NCBI RefSeq assembly: GCF_042242105.1
Contig: NC_092029.1
Span: forward strand, 4,385,885-4,449,884
Length of the DNA stretch: 64,000 nt
Origin: Pempheris klunzingeri
Taxonomy: Eukaryota; Chordata; Actinopteri; Acropomatiformes; Pempheridae
Reading direction: 5' to 3'
Shown: positions 47,981 through 59,570 of the stretch, piece after piece
Numbering within the stretch: position 1 is the first letter of the stretch
Layout of the letters: each line of letters begins with the position of its first letter
Program-made: the position numbers and the translations under genes
The notes under the pieces: model-generated
What the model was told of the DNA's origin: nothing
What the model saw: the letters and a program-made list of their open reading frames with translations, nothing else
Database searches by the model: none

Positions 47981-50931
47981 AGTCAAACATTTACTGTTGT
48001 GGACTGCTTCAGTGCAGTGTCTAATGATTAGTGGTTTGATCGGTCCCCATGATCATTCAGGGATATTCTGATCAGATTTGTGTTTTTTGTTTTTTTCATT
48101 TTAGGCTTTGCCACAACAAGCAATCAAAGGTGTATCTTCCAGAGCCTCCTTTCCCTCATGCAGAGGTGAGTCCTGCTGCCGTGCCTCCTGCTAGTTAACA
48201 ACAATTTTTAACGATGTCTCAAGCCGGTCAGTGGACGTTCAGGAAGCGATGACATCGACCTCCTTTACAGTTCCTGCCTCGTTGTTTCAGCTGATCCAAA
48301 CCAACAAGCTGAAGCACTACCCCAGCATTCACGGAGACTTCAGCAGTGAGTTCCGCCAGCCGTGTGTGGTGTTCACCGGTCACCCGTCTCTGCGCTTCGG
48401 GGACGTGGTTCACTTCATGGAGCTGTGGGGCAAATCCGGCCTCAACACCATCATCTTTACTGGTAACTACAACTGTGTGACGAGCGCTCCCCTGTCACAC
48501 CGTAGACACAAATACAAAGATGTCGTTCTGTAATTACAAAACAAAAGCCGCACCTCTAAAAAGCTGCTGTGACCTTTCTGTCTCACCACCAGAGCCTGAC
48601 TTTTCTTACCTGGATGCTTTGGCTCCGTACCAGCCGCTGGCTATGAAGTGTGTTTACTGTCCCATTGACACGCGGCTCAACTTCCACCAAGTATCAAAGC
48701 TGCTCAAGGAAGTCCAGGTACAGTTATCATTTGTTTGCCATTGCACTCGTAAATACGATGAACACACCCTTTCACTACCAATTTACAGGTGGCTGTAAGA
48801 GAAATAAGCAGTAAATGGGTTACACTTACATGAGATACTATATGTGTGTGTGTTTATAGAGGAAATCCTTTTTTAGGATGAATTGGCAAATAGTGAGATT
48901 ATGATGAGAAAAATGTTGTCTAGCCCAGAAACAGCTGCCTCATGGGTTTTTATTTGTTTACCAGCAACACTGCTAAGAGCAAAAACACAGACCATCAGAA
49001 GCAGTCTGGGGAGTGAAGCCGCTGAATGGGAACAACTTTAAAAGGAAAGCAACAAACAAGATGACACGACCGTGTTTGATCTGCATTCAGGGCAGCAGGG
49101 ACGACAGAACAAGCCCTGAAACCCTGCAGAGACAAATCAGTGGTTTAATTTAAGTGATTCAATCAACCCTATAATCTTTGTTTGGAGTAATCTTGTCAAA
49201 ACTCCTCATTTAGTCAACCAAATGTCCTCTTTTCTTGTAGTGGACTTGAGGGACTTAAAAAAAATTAAATGGTTGCTGTGAAAAGAGCCCATTCACCGCC
49301 GGTCTGTCTCTCAGTCCACTGCTTTAGTGCTGATGGAAATATCTCAACAACTATTGGAGGAATTTTATTTTTCCTTTAGTGCCATCCTCAGTCTTGATTA
49401 AACAGCTACAGAACTAATGATTCCCATCAGCCTCCGCTGTGCTGTTTCCTGCTAAATACCATGTTAGCAAAAAGACCTGTTAGCATATTAACCAGAGCAT
49501 AACAGCATCTAAGCGAATACCACAGGAGGAGCCATAATTCACTGGCCTTTTTTCTTATGGTTCAAAGAGATTATTCAGTAGTTTAGTCTGTTTCTGATTG
49601 TCATTGACTAACAACAGTAATAAGTTATTTTCTCCTCATCCATCATCCTTTAATGTAACTCCACCCGTGCTCCTGTCAGTCAAACCAGGCTCAAGTTAAA
49701 TCTACCTGAAAATGAATCCACGTCAAAGGACTGTTTGAGTCATCAGGAGTCTGATCGTTGTCTCCTGTTGCAGCCCCTCCATGTGGTGTGTCCAGAGCAG
49801 TACACCCAGCCTCCGCTGACCCAGTCCCACCGCTCTGACCTGATGCTGGAGCTGCAGCCCCCTCCCATGCCCTACAGACGCTGCTCTGTACTCAACCTGC
49901 CCTTCAGACGCCGCTACGAGCGTGTCTACATACTGCCTGAGGTGAGTCACATCAGAGCAGCTTGAACTCCTCTGGGAGATTCCTCTTCAACTTGTCTGGT
50001 TAAAAAGGACCCGATAGACTCAGCTGACAATGTTGAATAAAAGATAAGATTTGTACCTTTGGAAACAGATGGAGAGTGCGTATTAACTCTCTCGTGTGTT
50101 GGTAGGAGACAATGACATATGGTGTACGAAAAGCTGAACACAGAAATGCTTTGTGGAAATATTCCAACTCCTGTCAGAGAACAGGTGGCCAATTTTCAAG
50201 TCGAAAAGTGTGATTCTTCTGTTCCTAGCTGGCCAACTCCCTGGTGCCCGCTGAGATTAAACCTGGCATCTCCCTGGCAACTGTGTCTGCAGTGCTGCAC
50301 TCCAAGGACAACAAACACACACTTCAGGTGAGTGTGCGTCTGAATGAGGAAATATGAACACTGTTGCTTAAAGTTGAAGTTTTTCCTCTCCTGTGTTGCC
50401 AGTCGGTGCCCAAACCCCCTCCGGTGCCCCCCAGCAAGAAGAGGAAGCGGGTAATAGAGGAGCCCCCAGTGGTGCTGGCCCCCAAACCCCTGCTGAGTGG
50501 AGCCGTGCCCCTGGAAGCTTTCCTATCCACATTGCAAAAGGTGAGGAACCTCATTATTAACACCTTTTGTACTTCGTCCCTCATGTAGGACGTGGAGACG
50601 ACTGCAGTGTTGAATCTCATCTGACATGCAGCACCGTTCAGATTCCACAAATATTAAATACACACGGGCCATTTGCAAAACACGTACATGTACATGTACA
50701 TGTACATGTACAAAACATGTACAAAACCTCGATCGTGCATTTCTCCCCCTGCAGCACGGCATTACAGAGGTCAAAGTGGAGGAGACGGCAGACGGACACA
50801 TTCTCCACCTGCAGGCGGAGGACACCCTGATTCAGCTGGAGGAGGACGGGACGCACATCGTCTGTGACAACAACGAGCCGCTGCGCACCACACTGAGGGA
50901 CCTGGTGCTCCGCTTCCTGCAGAAGCTCTGA
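45219..50931 (+). CDS. ints9: Integrator complex subunit 9
   Basis: Catalytically inactive metallo-beta-lactamase/beta-CASP partner of the INTS11 endonuclease in Integrator, which cleaves snRNA and paused mRNA transcripts in the nucleus. Seventeen coding exons: 45219-45227, 45523-45650, 45767-45827, 46010-46072, 46192-46331, 46504-46590, 46801-46921, 47039-47173, 47540-47651, 47747-47927, 48105-48165, 48291-48462, 48593-48717, 49774-49941, 50229-50327, 50403-50540, 50755-50931; 1977 nt, 658 residues, exactly the human length. The first exon codes only MKL before GTGAGT, as expected from human MKLYCLSGHP. The lactamase fold runs from residue 1 to about 220 ([23 protein letters not shown]), beta-CASP is in the middle ([30 protein letters not shown]) and the C-terminal INTS11-binding part ends [12 protein letters not shown]. 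One donor (46073, GTTGTA) is weak. Confidence 0.98.
45325..45384. repeat. 18-bp minisatellite in ints9 intron 1
   Basis: About 3.3 tandem copies of AGCTACTGTTAGCTTAGC; the first copy has a one-base difference. Confidence 0.85.
47934..47979. repeat. (ATT)n microsatellite
   Basis: About 15 pure ATT units beginning a few bases after the ints9 exon 10 donor, within the intron. Confidence 0.95.
48718..49773 (+). other. ints9 intron 13 with a family D repeat
   Basis: A 1.06 kb GT-AG intron. Within it, about 49325-49510 contains ATCTCAACAACTATTGGAGG, ACTAATGATTCCCATCAGCC and TTAGCATATTAA in an order I recognise from another common percomorph repeat. The rest is unremarkable. Confidence 0.5.
50684..50721. 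repeat. (GTACAT)n hexanucleotide repeat
   Basis: About four tandem, self-complementary ACATGT units plus an outlying one, in the last intron of ints9 just before the acceptor. Confidence 0.85.
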
Positions 50932-51105
50932 CCTCCTCCTCCTCCTCGTTGTTTAACTGTTATTGGACTGTGGACAGCAGCAGAGATGGCGGTGGAGGGG
51001 AAGGACGTGACGAAGAGCTGTGAACCGGACCGCCCCCACCTCGGCCATATTTAACACATTTACAGTAGTTTTACTGTAAAGTTATATTTTGTTATAGTAT
51101 TTTGT

Positions 51106-51111
51106 ATTAAA
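51106..51111 (+). terminator. ints9: Probable ints9 polyadenylation signal
   Basis: ATTAAA 175 bases after the ints9 stop codon, in an AT-rich stretch, followed by a TGTTTTG downstream element. Confidence 0.6.
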
Positions 51112-51129
51112 AGATCTCAGCGAGTGTTT

Positions 51130-53801
51130 TGCTGCAGTTTCTTCGTTGAGGAAAACAAAATGCACTAAATGTCATTTGACATCCCTTCATTTCTAGATTT
51201 AAACACAGTCCCTCCACTTGAAGGTCTGAACAGATGCTGGTTCCATGTTAAATAGGATTATTTATCATCTTATACGATCGTTAAGTGAGTATTTTGGGGT
51301 TTTGGACCGTTGGTCTGTGTAAAATCAAACATAAGCTCTTGGAAATGGTGACTATGTCCCTTCATGTTGATGCTCATACAAAAAGAGAAAAGTACACTTG
51401 TTATTTGTGTCAAAATATTTAATTGGTGTAGGGTTTACATGCAGCTAAAATACATTTATTAATGTTTTCAATGTACAATATGTTACAGTGTACTACATGA
51501 CCATCGCTTTGATAATACAACTGTGTGCAGCAGGAGGAACATAAATGTCGAGGGAACAAGACAAACAGACACACTCCCCACCCGTCCACAAAATAACAAT
51601 CTTTTCCCGCAGTGATAAATAAACAAATATTACAGATTTGGACAGACAACGAATGTTAAATATTTCTGTTTTCTGTTCTGTCATCCTCAGGGAAAAGGTA
51701 TCAGCGTTTGTTTGGTGCGTTTTAGCGGATGTAGACAAAACATAGGACACATTTTAAATGTGGTTCCTGGCAGGAAGAGCAGATGGGGGACGATGGCATT
51801 GGCTCTATCAGTGACTGTTTACGTGTACAAAATGTTCCAGGTTTTGCCTTTTATGTTTCAAACAGACATTATTCCTACTAAGCTGTTTACATGGCTGGTG
51901 AGAATTTAATATTCCTCTAATGTTCCTGATTACATGCGGCCACGCAAACTCTGATTAAAGGTGTCTTTCATCAAGTGGAACAGCTGGAGACAATTGAGCC
52001 ATTTTGCTGCTTTGTGTCAACAAGATTTTTCCTCTTTCATTGTGTCAACCACATTCCTAAAAAGGTCAGTGATGTGATGTTTGCACATATCCAAGAACCT
52101 GTTGGTCTTTCACCATGTTTAAAAGCAGGTGTGTTTCTCCTTCTGACCAGAAATGTGGGCAGCATCTCTACCGACTGTCCCAGACGGTTAAAACCCAGTA
52201 GACACATATTCTGAATGTGCTGTATATGTTTACAGAATGCTCCTTATATCTGAACATCAGCAACATATCCAACACCTTTTAGTTGGAAAATGCCACATTC
52301 AGATTAATGGTGGAATATTCATGTGCATGTAAACGTCGTCACGCTCACACTGACTGCAGGTGTGTCACTGAGGCGTCGTCTTCAAATTCATAAAAAGAGA
52401 TGCAACTGTCCAAAAACTGAACTGAGGCATCTTTATATTATTATGAACCTGAGTCAGCTTCATCAGTCTTTAACGTATAAAGAAAGAAAAGCTGTCGTCC
52501 CGTCTTTGTTCTCCTGTCTAGGATACTGTCGTCGCAGGCAGTGCATGTGGAAGCTTTCCGGTAGGACGACGTCTCTTCCTGGTGCGACACGCAGCATTAA
52601 AACGATCTTAACGTGGTTTGGTGCAGACTGAGGCTCATTGGTCTTAAACAGATTGTGGCTTGGAGGGGGGGGAAGTGGACAGTAGAGGTAGAAGGGCTTT
52701 TAGAGGGCAAGATAATGAGAGGTTGCCAGCATCGTCGTGTAAACTAATTAAAACGCAGGGAGGGAACGTGACTGTTTCCCTCTGGCAGCAGAAGTCCAAC
52801 CTCCATAGACTTCTATCATAGCGGCGTTATAGTTGGACATTTAGGACTGTATCTTTTACAAAAAGCCTCTGATTCTAACTTCTGTTTTAGATACCACTAT
52901 ACTAAATCAATGATAGAAAGATATTTAAAAATGTGGGATGTTAAATGATAAGGAAATATTAAAGCTGCTAATCAGTGCTTTTATAAAAACAATGGATCAA
53001 AGGACTGTGATATGAAAGATTATCCCCTGACTGTTGTTTCCCCTCTGCTTCACTGCATCTTTCAGCTCATGGTTTTGGTTTTCTTGCCTGCAACTTCACT
53101 GTTTTGGTTCACTCATTTTTTGGCTGCAGGAAGCAGCTGTCATCAGTAAAAGAAGCTCTAATAATCTCACGCTACCTGCTCAGCACCAAATGGCACACAA
53201 TGATGCCGACTAGCTTGTGGTGGAGCATTTAGCAGCCTAAGAGCTGGAAGGTGAGTGAATATTGGACAACATTCATCAGGTGGCCCGAAACACGACTCCA
53301 AATAAATGTTAATGTTGCTAATAAGTTCATTATATCACCTGAAAATACGCCAGTGTTGTGTTTGTAGCTTGTTTCTGCTGCCCCCCAGGTGGCCAAAAAT
53401 ATTACTGCAGCTTTGAAAAGAGGATGAGAAACGTGTTGAGGTGAGGTAAAACTAACTTTGTCCACTTTTTTTTTTCCTTTCTGAAATTCTCACCTGTCAG
53501 GGGCTTTATCTGCTCAAGCCTCGACGACCTAAACTGAGTATAAAGCTCTGTATCGCACTCACAGAAGTTTTTAGGTGTGGTAAAGCATCAACGTCCATCA
53601 CTTCAGATACAGTCCTGCCACCAAAACTGCCCACACCCGTCACGGTCATCCACACTGGCTGTGCGTCTTGGCCAGAACGGTGAGTCAGTCTTTCCCAGGG
53701 CTGCCTAAAGAGTTGATTTACCTGCGATCGTCTGAGTGGGGGATTCAACCTGATAAATGTGTCCTCTGTCTTGTCTGCAGTTCGAGGTCCGTCCTCTTCC
53801 T
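51130..53801 (-). other. Gene-less stretch, possibly a long glrx5 3' UTR
   Basis: No gene is recognised. The nearest - strand polyadenylation hexamers I can see are at about 51415-51455 (TTTAAT and TTTATT on the + strand), which would give glrx5 a 2.4 kb 3' UTR. A less standard signal closer to the stop is equally possible. A family B repeat lies at about 53060-53320. Confidence 0.4.
53060..53320 (+). repeat. Dispersed fish repeat, family B, copy 2
   Basis: Contains AGTAAAAGAAGCTCTAATAA, GCTACCTGCTCAGCACCAAA, GGAGCATTTAGCAGC and ACTCCAAATAAATGTTAATG. The last two blocks match copy 1 at 11855-12015. The left limit is uncertain. Confidence 0.6.
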
Positions 53802-54410
53802 CTACTTGGATTCCTTCTCGGCGTTAAGCAGTGCAGAGCTGATGCCCAGCTTCTTCAACTCGTCCACCAGATCTCCGTTCTGGTGCATCTGGAGCAGGAT
53901 GTCGCAGCCTCCCACAAACTCGCCATTGAAGTACACCTGAGGGATCGTGGGCCAGTTGGAGAAGTCCTTGATGCCTGTGTGGAGGCAGATGGTGTCAGAG
54001 TCAGAATTCAGATAAAACCAATACTGCAGCGCTCAAAATTAGCTTCTTTTTTTTTCACTTTCTGAGTCGGGAAACTGGGTCAGAAATGTATTTAACCTGA
54101 AGTAAACTTTTATTTGTCCCTTTATTAGAAGTTATCAAATAACAACACAAACTTAAGGGAATGTTTAATCTGTATTTAATTCAACAAATCAGTTGTTGGA
54201 GTGTGAACCAGAGTTATGTGACCTCAAACAAACACAAGAAAATACAAAACACAACCGTGTTACACTTCTAGCCATCAAGTACTGAATTTATCAACTAATC
54301 TGGGCAATAACTGTTATCAAGGCAGTATTAATACGTTTTATAACACATTTCTACTTTTTTATGAATATCATGACAGTTGTGTGTGAATAAAATGTATACA
54401 AGACAATCAC

Positions 54411-54467
<57 letters not shown>

Positions 54468-55914
54468 GCAGCCTGTGACTGATGACTAACAGCAGCAACA
54501 GGACTCATTTATTTCAGCATCTCAAACAGAAACAGGCAGACGAGCGGCACCAGGAGACAATCCAACATTAGCAGAATCAATTCATGTAGTTTGTAGGAAA
54601 ATAAATACATATTAAAAAAAAGTAGAATTTTACTTTTAAGCCTATTTTTACTACTTATTTTTAGCCACTTTCCTGGTCGGCCAAGTGAGTTAATACATTT
54701 ACTTTCCCGATGTGGTTTTATTTAAATGCTTATGTTCCCCTTACACCGCACACTGCTGCTTTGTAATGGCTGATACTGCTTCATGGAGAGCAGTGACAGC
54801 ACTGGACTTAAAGAATTGGCCATTTTACATATAGAGTTGGAAAATTCCTCATTTTTGGCACTTTTAATCTTGTCCCGTCTATCAGACTACACAGAACCAG
54901 GTCCTACGAAATAAAAGGGACACAACGAGACTCAAATTATTAGGATTTAGTATCACATGGGTATATCTAAAACTTATTTTACAGTCCAGTCTGTGTGTGC
55001 TCCTAACAGACTCATCTCATTCCCACTTCCTATTACTTACTAAAATGTCTGTATTTTCTGATCTTTGACAAGAACTTGGATACTCAAATCCCTCACCAAC
55101 TGGATCTGAGTGGATTCAGCGTTAGGAGGCTGTTTGTTTCCATCAGGCCGAATATCTCTTGGCATTACACTGCTGTTGCACCATCAGCCTCAAGTGACAG
55201 AGTGCCCTGAGTAGGTCAGAGCTGATGTAACTACAAAAAAACCATTTCCTTGTTCCTCAACTCCTGTGTCGTCGTTGATTATCACAGAAGAGCTCTCAGT
55301 CCTGGCTGTAAAAGACAAACAAGTCCACACTGATGGATGGGGTGATGTCTGAGTGGAAGGACCGCACCCTTGGGTGCTGCTGCAGAGCACTGATAAACAC
55401 CCAACACTTGGAAATCTCAAGGACTGCTCAGAAAGGGCTGCTGACAAAAGGCTGATATCTGTGCCAGTGAAGAGGATAATAAACACACACACAGCTACAG
55501 CACTAGTTAGAGCAGTCAGCTCCACTGTCAGCCATGAAGAAGTGTGGTGACACGATCAGCTGACAGGAGACATGTGTTGCTGTGCTGCTGCTGACAGGTG
55601 AGCTCAGTTTACTGACCTTGTCTGAGCTCCTGGTCCTCCAACACGTTGTACGCAGCGTAGTCGTCCACCCCATGCATCCGCAGGATCTGGACCACGGCGT
55701 TACTGAAGCCACACATGGGCTGGGCCGGCGTCCCCTTCATAAAAACCACCACTTTGTCCTTCTTCACCATCTCACCAAGGTCCTTATGGACGTCCGCCGC
55801 CGCGCACAGGAACCGGGCCGGGGCCGACCACACGCGTCCGCCGGCGTGTCTGGGCAGGTAGACCGCTGCCCCGGACCGGAGACACCTCGCAGTATAACCA
55901 AGTAAACTATTCAT
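53802..55914 (-). CDS. glrx5: Mitochondrial monothiol glutaredoxin 5
   Basis: Carries and transfers [2Fe-2S] clusters in the mitochondrial matrix, needed for haem and Fe-S protein synthesis. Two exons on the - strand: 55617-55914 and 53802-53974, joined in frame across a 1.64 kb GT-AG intron; 471 nt, 156 residues against 157 in human. Residues 1 to about 40 are rich in Arg, Ala and Ser with few acids, as in a mitochondrial targeting peptide. The monothiol active site CGFS is in [18 protein letters not shown] at about residues 60-77. The glutathione-binding WPTIPQVY with its cis-Pro and the [10 protein letters not shown] motif follow in exon 2. Only one start fits: no in-frame ATG between it and the targeting region improves it. 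It is head-to-head with prkrip1, with 426 bases between the start codons, and clmn is also a near neighbour in mammals. Confidence 0.97.
54410..54468. repeat. (CTGT)n tetranucleotide repeat
   Basis: About 15 pure CTGT units in the glrx5 intron. Confidence 0.95.
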
Positions 55915-56340
55915 CGTGTTCGGTAGATTGTATCTTTCTATGGAGAGAAGATACTGCGAAGAAATTGACTAACTTACTTCTGGACAAGCCAGAGAAAACC
56001 AGTCAGCCAACGCACTTAACGCTGGGAAGGAGGGGCGGGACCTGAACGCTGATTGGACAACTGCGCCCAAACAAATTCTAATCTGATTTGCCATTGGTCA
56101 AACCACGCTTCAATTACATCTATTACACAAGGATTTTACGATTAAGAAAGTTACGATTTAATAAAAAATGAAATACTTTTCACCGCAACTATTGTCACAT
56201 ACTCCACCACTTTTGTATGTTCGTTTGAAAAAGCAATAAGAAAAAAAACATTTGAAATAATTATTTCCGGGTTACAGAAGCCCTCAAGTACTTCCGGGGT
56301 GACTCGAGCAAAGCGGAAGAAGACGTTAACGGTTTAAAAG
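55915..56340. promoter_or_regulatory. Bidirectional promoter region of glrx5 and prkrip1
   Basis: 426 bases between two divergent start codons. On the prkrip1 side are TTTCCGGG (about 56264-56271), ACTTCCGGGG (56290-56299) and CGGAAG (56315-56320), all ETS-like. A CCAAT-like ATTGG occurs at 56051-56055 and again near 56095. No TATA box is visible near either gene. This arrangement is typical of housekeeping pairs. Confidence 0.6.
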
Positions 56341-56916
56341 ATGGCGGCGCACACGCAGAAGAACAACAAAACGGGGAAAACGGGAGGAAAAGAGGCACAG
56401 CCTCTCATAATCGCCAAAACTCCGGCGGAGGAACAGCGTCTGAAGTTGGAGAGATTGATGCGGAACCCGGATAAGCTCGCTCCCATCCCGGACCGGCCCA
56501 AAGAATGGAACCCGCGGGCTCCGCCGGAGTTCGTCCGGGACGTGATGGGCTCCAGCGCCGGAGCAGGCAGCGGAGAGTTCCACGTTTACCGGCACCTCCG
56601 CCGCAGGGAGTACCAGAGGCAGGACTTTCTGGACAGGATGGCGGACAAGTTCGGCGAGGACCTGCAGTATTTGGACAAGGTGGAGAAAAACAAAGAAGAA
56701 GCCGAGGAGAGGACGGCGAAGCGGAGGAAGAAACGAGAGAAGATGAAGAACAAGAAGCTGATGGCGAAGAAGGCGAAACTAGAGGCCAAGAACAAGAACG
56801 ACGACGACGACAAAAGCTCAGGCAGCAGTGAAGAAGAGGAAAAGGAGGAGGAGAAGGAGGAAAGAGAAGCTGAAGATGATGCCGAGGCTCCCAGCTTCAT
56901 CATGGGGAAGAAATGA
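56341..56916 (+). CDS. prkrip1: PRKR-interacting protein 1 homologue, single exon
   Basis: Small nuclear protein that is part of the spliceosome, where its long helix bridges U2 and U6 parts of the catalytic-stage complex; mammalian PRKRIP1 also binds double-stranded RNA and PKR. An uninterrupted frame of 191 residues. The signature [18 protein letters not shown] followed by [16 protein letters not shown] is essentially identical to human, which is of similar length (about 184). N terminus: [16 protein letters not shown]. Residues about 95-150 are a Lys/Arg/Glu-rich helix, followed by an acidic tail ending APSFIMGKK. The start is the first ATG, in an AAAGATGG context. The human gene has several introns; here there are none, so this may be a retrocopy that replaced the parent, or a gene that lost its introns. 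The frame is intact and the conserved core is unchanged, so it is unlikely to be a pseudogene. Confidence 0.95.
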   Translation: MAAHTQKNNKTGKTGGKEAQPLIIAKTPAEEQRLKLERLMRNPDKLAPIPDRPKEWNPRAPPEFVRDVMGSSAGAGSGEFHVYRHLRRREYQRQDFLDRMADKFGEDLQYLDKVEKNKEEAEERTAKRRKKREKMKNKKLMAKKAKLEAKNKNDDDDKSSGSSEEEEKEEEKEEREAEDDAEAPSFIMGKK

Positions 56917-56938
56917 CGCCCCCTGTCTGCTGCAGGGT

Positions 56939-56998
56939 GACACACACACACACATACATACACACACACACTCACACTCACACTCACACACACACACA
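56939..56998. repeat. (CA)n microsatellite in prkrip1 3' UTR
   Basis: CA runs with CATA and CTCA interruptions, starting about 20 bases after the stop codon. Confidence 0.9.
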
Positions 56999-57365
56999 GA
57001 GGACTGGCTTTAATGCTCCATATGGGCGGATTGTTCATGAGACCATGGTGGAGAGGGACTGCAGAGCCACACGACTCAAAAACAATTAAATTAAACCAGT
57101 TTAAGAGGCGCATGTGCTCCCACTTCTACTGTTTAGCACCAGAGACACCAGGGCGGGCTGCCTAGTTTAATAGGCAGGTTTTAATGGGACAGTGGTGGCC
57201 AGTGTCCAGCTGGGAAAGAGACAGTTTTCATTGTGCTGTCTACAGTCTGACTGAACTATTCATGTCTGAGCGAGCCGACCAGGTGTGCTGTCCTCCTCGC
57301 CTTTTCTAAAAGATGTCACCTGATTGAATCTTTAGGAATCATCTACATTTTCCTGGTATGTTTTT

Positions 57366-57371
57366 AATAAA
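57366..57371 (+). terminator. prkrip1: Probable prkrip1 polyadenylation signal
   Basis: AATAAA 450 bases after the stop codon, followed by a TTTG-rich stretch. Confidence 0.6.
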
Positions 57372-57389
57372 AATGAGACTGGATATTCA

Positions 57390-59570
57390 GCAGTTTGTTT
57401 GCACTTAGACTGTTAATTCTCTTTTTGTTCACGTCACTGTCGCTTATGTTATGAGGGATATGATACCACAGGGTTGAGTAACACCTACAGTGATATCAGA
57501 GATGCATGTGATTGTGTGCGCCCATCGTAAATGTCAATATTCTGATGTTGTAAGTCTTTGCAGTCTTGTCAAGCTGCCCCTAGCAAGTGCTATTGCCTGT
57601 GGGCACGACAAGGCTGCAGAAAGCAATTCAAAGAATGAAAAGGCGTGACTTCTGGAGCCTCTGGAGATTCACGTGCGATGTTCCTTGGACAGACTCCTGC
57701 TTTCCACGGTGGTGATGGCCTCGCTCTGTAGCCATCACCTTTCTTGAAGCAGGTAGAGTAAAACCTGACTGCCAGATATTGTTTGAAACAGGGAAAGCAC
57801 TTCCTGTCAGACACTGTCAGCTGTCACAGTAACATATTTCTTTACAAGCAGAAAATCAAGACACGCACTGCTTCAACGTTTATTTTTCTTTAAGTTGGCA
57901 TCAGTTTAAACCCAAAATCCTTCTTTTAATATTTTTGTTTACTCTCAAATCCCTCACATAAAGTTTATATTCATGTTCAAGTAAAATGCTTTGATATATT
58001 AAACGCCTTTAATGAAACCCTACTCAGGATCATCTGCAGAAGAAATAAGACCTGGTCCAGTTTTTTTAAGTCTTCATGTGCTGCTGTTCCACACTGACTT
58101 CATTTTATGATCCTCTTTCATGTGCATCCTCACATTCCTGCTCTGCTAAAATAAATCCAGCTTGTGCTGTTATACTTCATAAGTCAAGCGTGTAATACAA
58201 GCTGTAAGTGTTTCTGTTCACTGATGGAAGACTTCAGTCATCAAAGATGCAGCGTAGTCCCCCGCTGAGGTCGAATCAGGAATGCCACAGAAGTGGGATA
58301 AATGTGGGTCACAGCAGGAAGCGCTGAGTGCTCAGTGTCGCTCGGCTTTATGAAAAGTGCATCACATCATATTAAGATCCAAAAATCTGGTCTAAAGTGA
58401 TTGAAATATATTAACTCTTGCTCTGTGATAAACATTTTATTACGGTACCTTACAGTGAGTCCACCACGTGTCGTACATGTTTCAAAATAAAATGTCACAG
58501 TAATGTAGGTTCCTAACAGTGGAAGTACGTTTTAACCCTGCAGGAGTAAATGAACTCATCCTTTATCCTCGACCAGTTCAGCAGAGCAATATAAACATTC
58601 TTTAAGTGATTCTCTGAAGAACAAAATTCAGGAATTTACATGACAGTGGAGGATTATTCATGTGCAGATGGTTTATTATGGAAATGCAGCATTTTATGAG
58701 GCAGAAAGGAGAGACTTTGACTGGAGTTTGGTATTGAACGGGACAACATTACAATGTTTCAGAGACTAGAGTTCACTAAATTAGAATTGGAGTAGAAGTC
58801 TCACTTTCTAAACAAGTTAAAAAGGATCATAAATTAGCATCACCAGGACATCCTGTTGGCCCAGAGGTGAGGCTATGCTCATTTGAATGAAGCCAGTCCA
58901 GTGACACACCGGGGGTGTCGTTTGCAGTCAGAGCGCCAACTGTGAACTGTAACATCTCTGGTTCATGTCTGCCACATTCAGGCCTTTATTTCATATCAAA
59001 CCACCTCATTTCTCTGCTGTCACCAGCCAATAAAGGTGTAACATGTCTGAAAGGCCTCACTCTGTGCTGTTGGTGATACAGCCTGGTTTTAAAATAAAGA
59101 AAAAACACCACTTGCCACTGGCTCCAAACTATCTGTAGATAAGATAATATGTTCATATGTGCAAATACTTTGAAGTAACGTCAGTGAGAACCTTGGCTGC
59201 TGCTCCTCAGTCCTGTGGTGAAGGCCACGCCGTGCTGACAGGCCTCTGCAGGAAAACCAAGCAACCAGTAACACGCAAATGATTCTTTCACTGGAACGCT
59301 TAAGTTTATGCAACTGCCTCCACTGACAGTTTTAGGAGCCGCAGCCTGCCAATAGGATTCAGGTTTGGTTGTCTCAGGGGAGTGGAAGTGAGTTGATCAA
59401 CCCTGGGGAAGGAGGTTTCAGCGTGTCCAGACAAGACAACCAGCCTGATTTGGCATTTTCTTCGTCTGTCTTCTGTGGGGAAACTAGGGCACATCCAATT
59501 GCTCCAAGTGACAGACATTTTGGACTGTTCTCCCGTCTTAACTCCGTAATGGGTCATACGTAGAAGTGAA
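57390..59570. other. Intergenic stretch between prkrip1 and clmn
   Basis: About 2.2 kb without a recognisable gene, RNA or repeat; short open frames only. The right end probably contains 5' untranslated sequence and the proximal promoter of clmn, although I see no clear CpG island. Confidence 0.55.
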
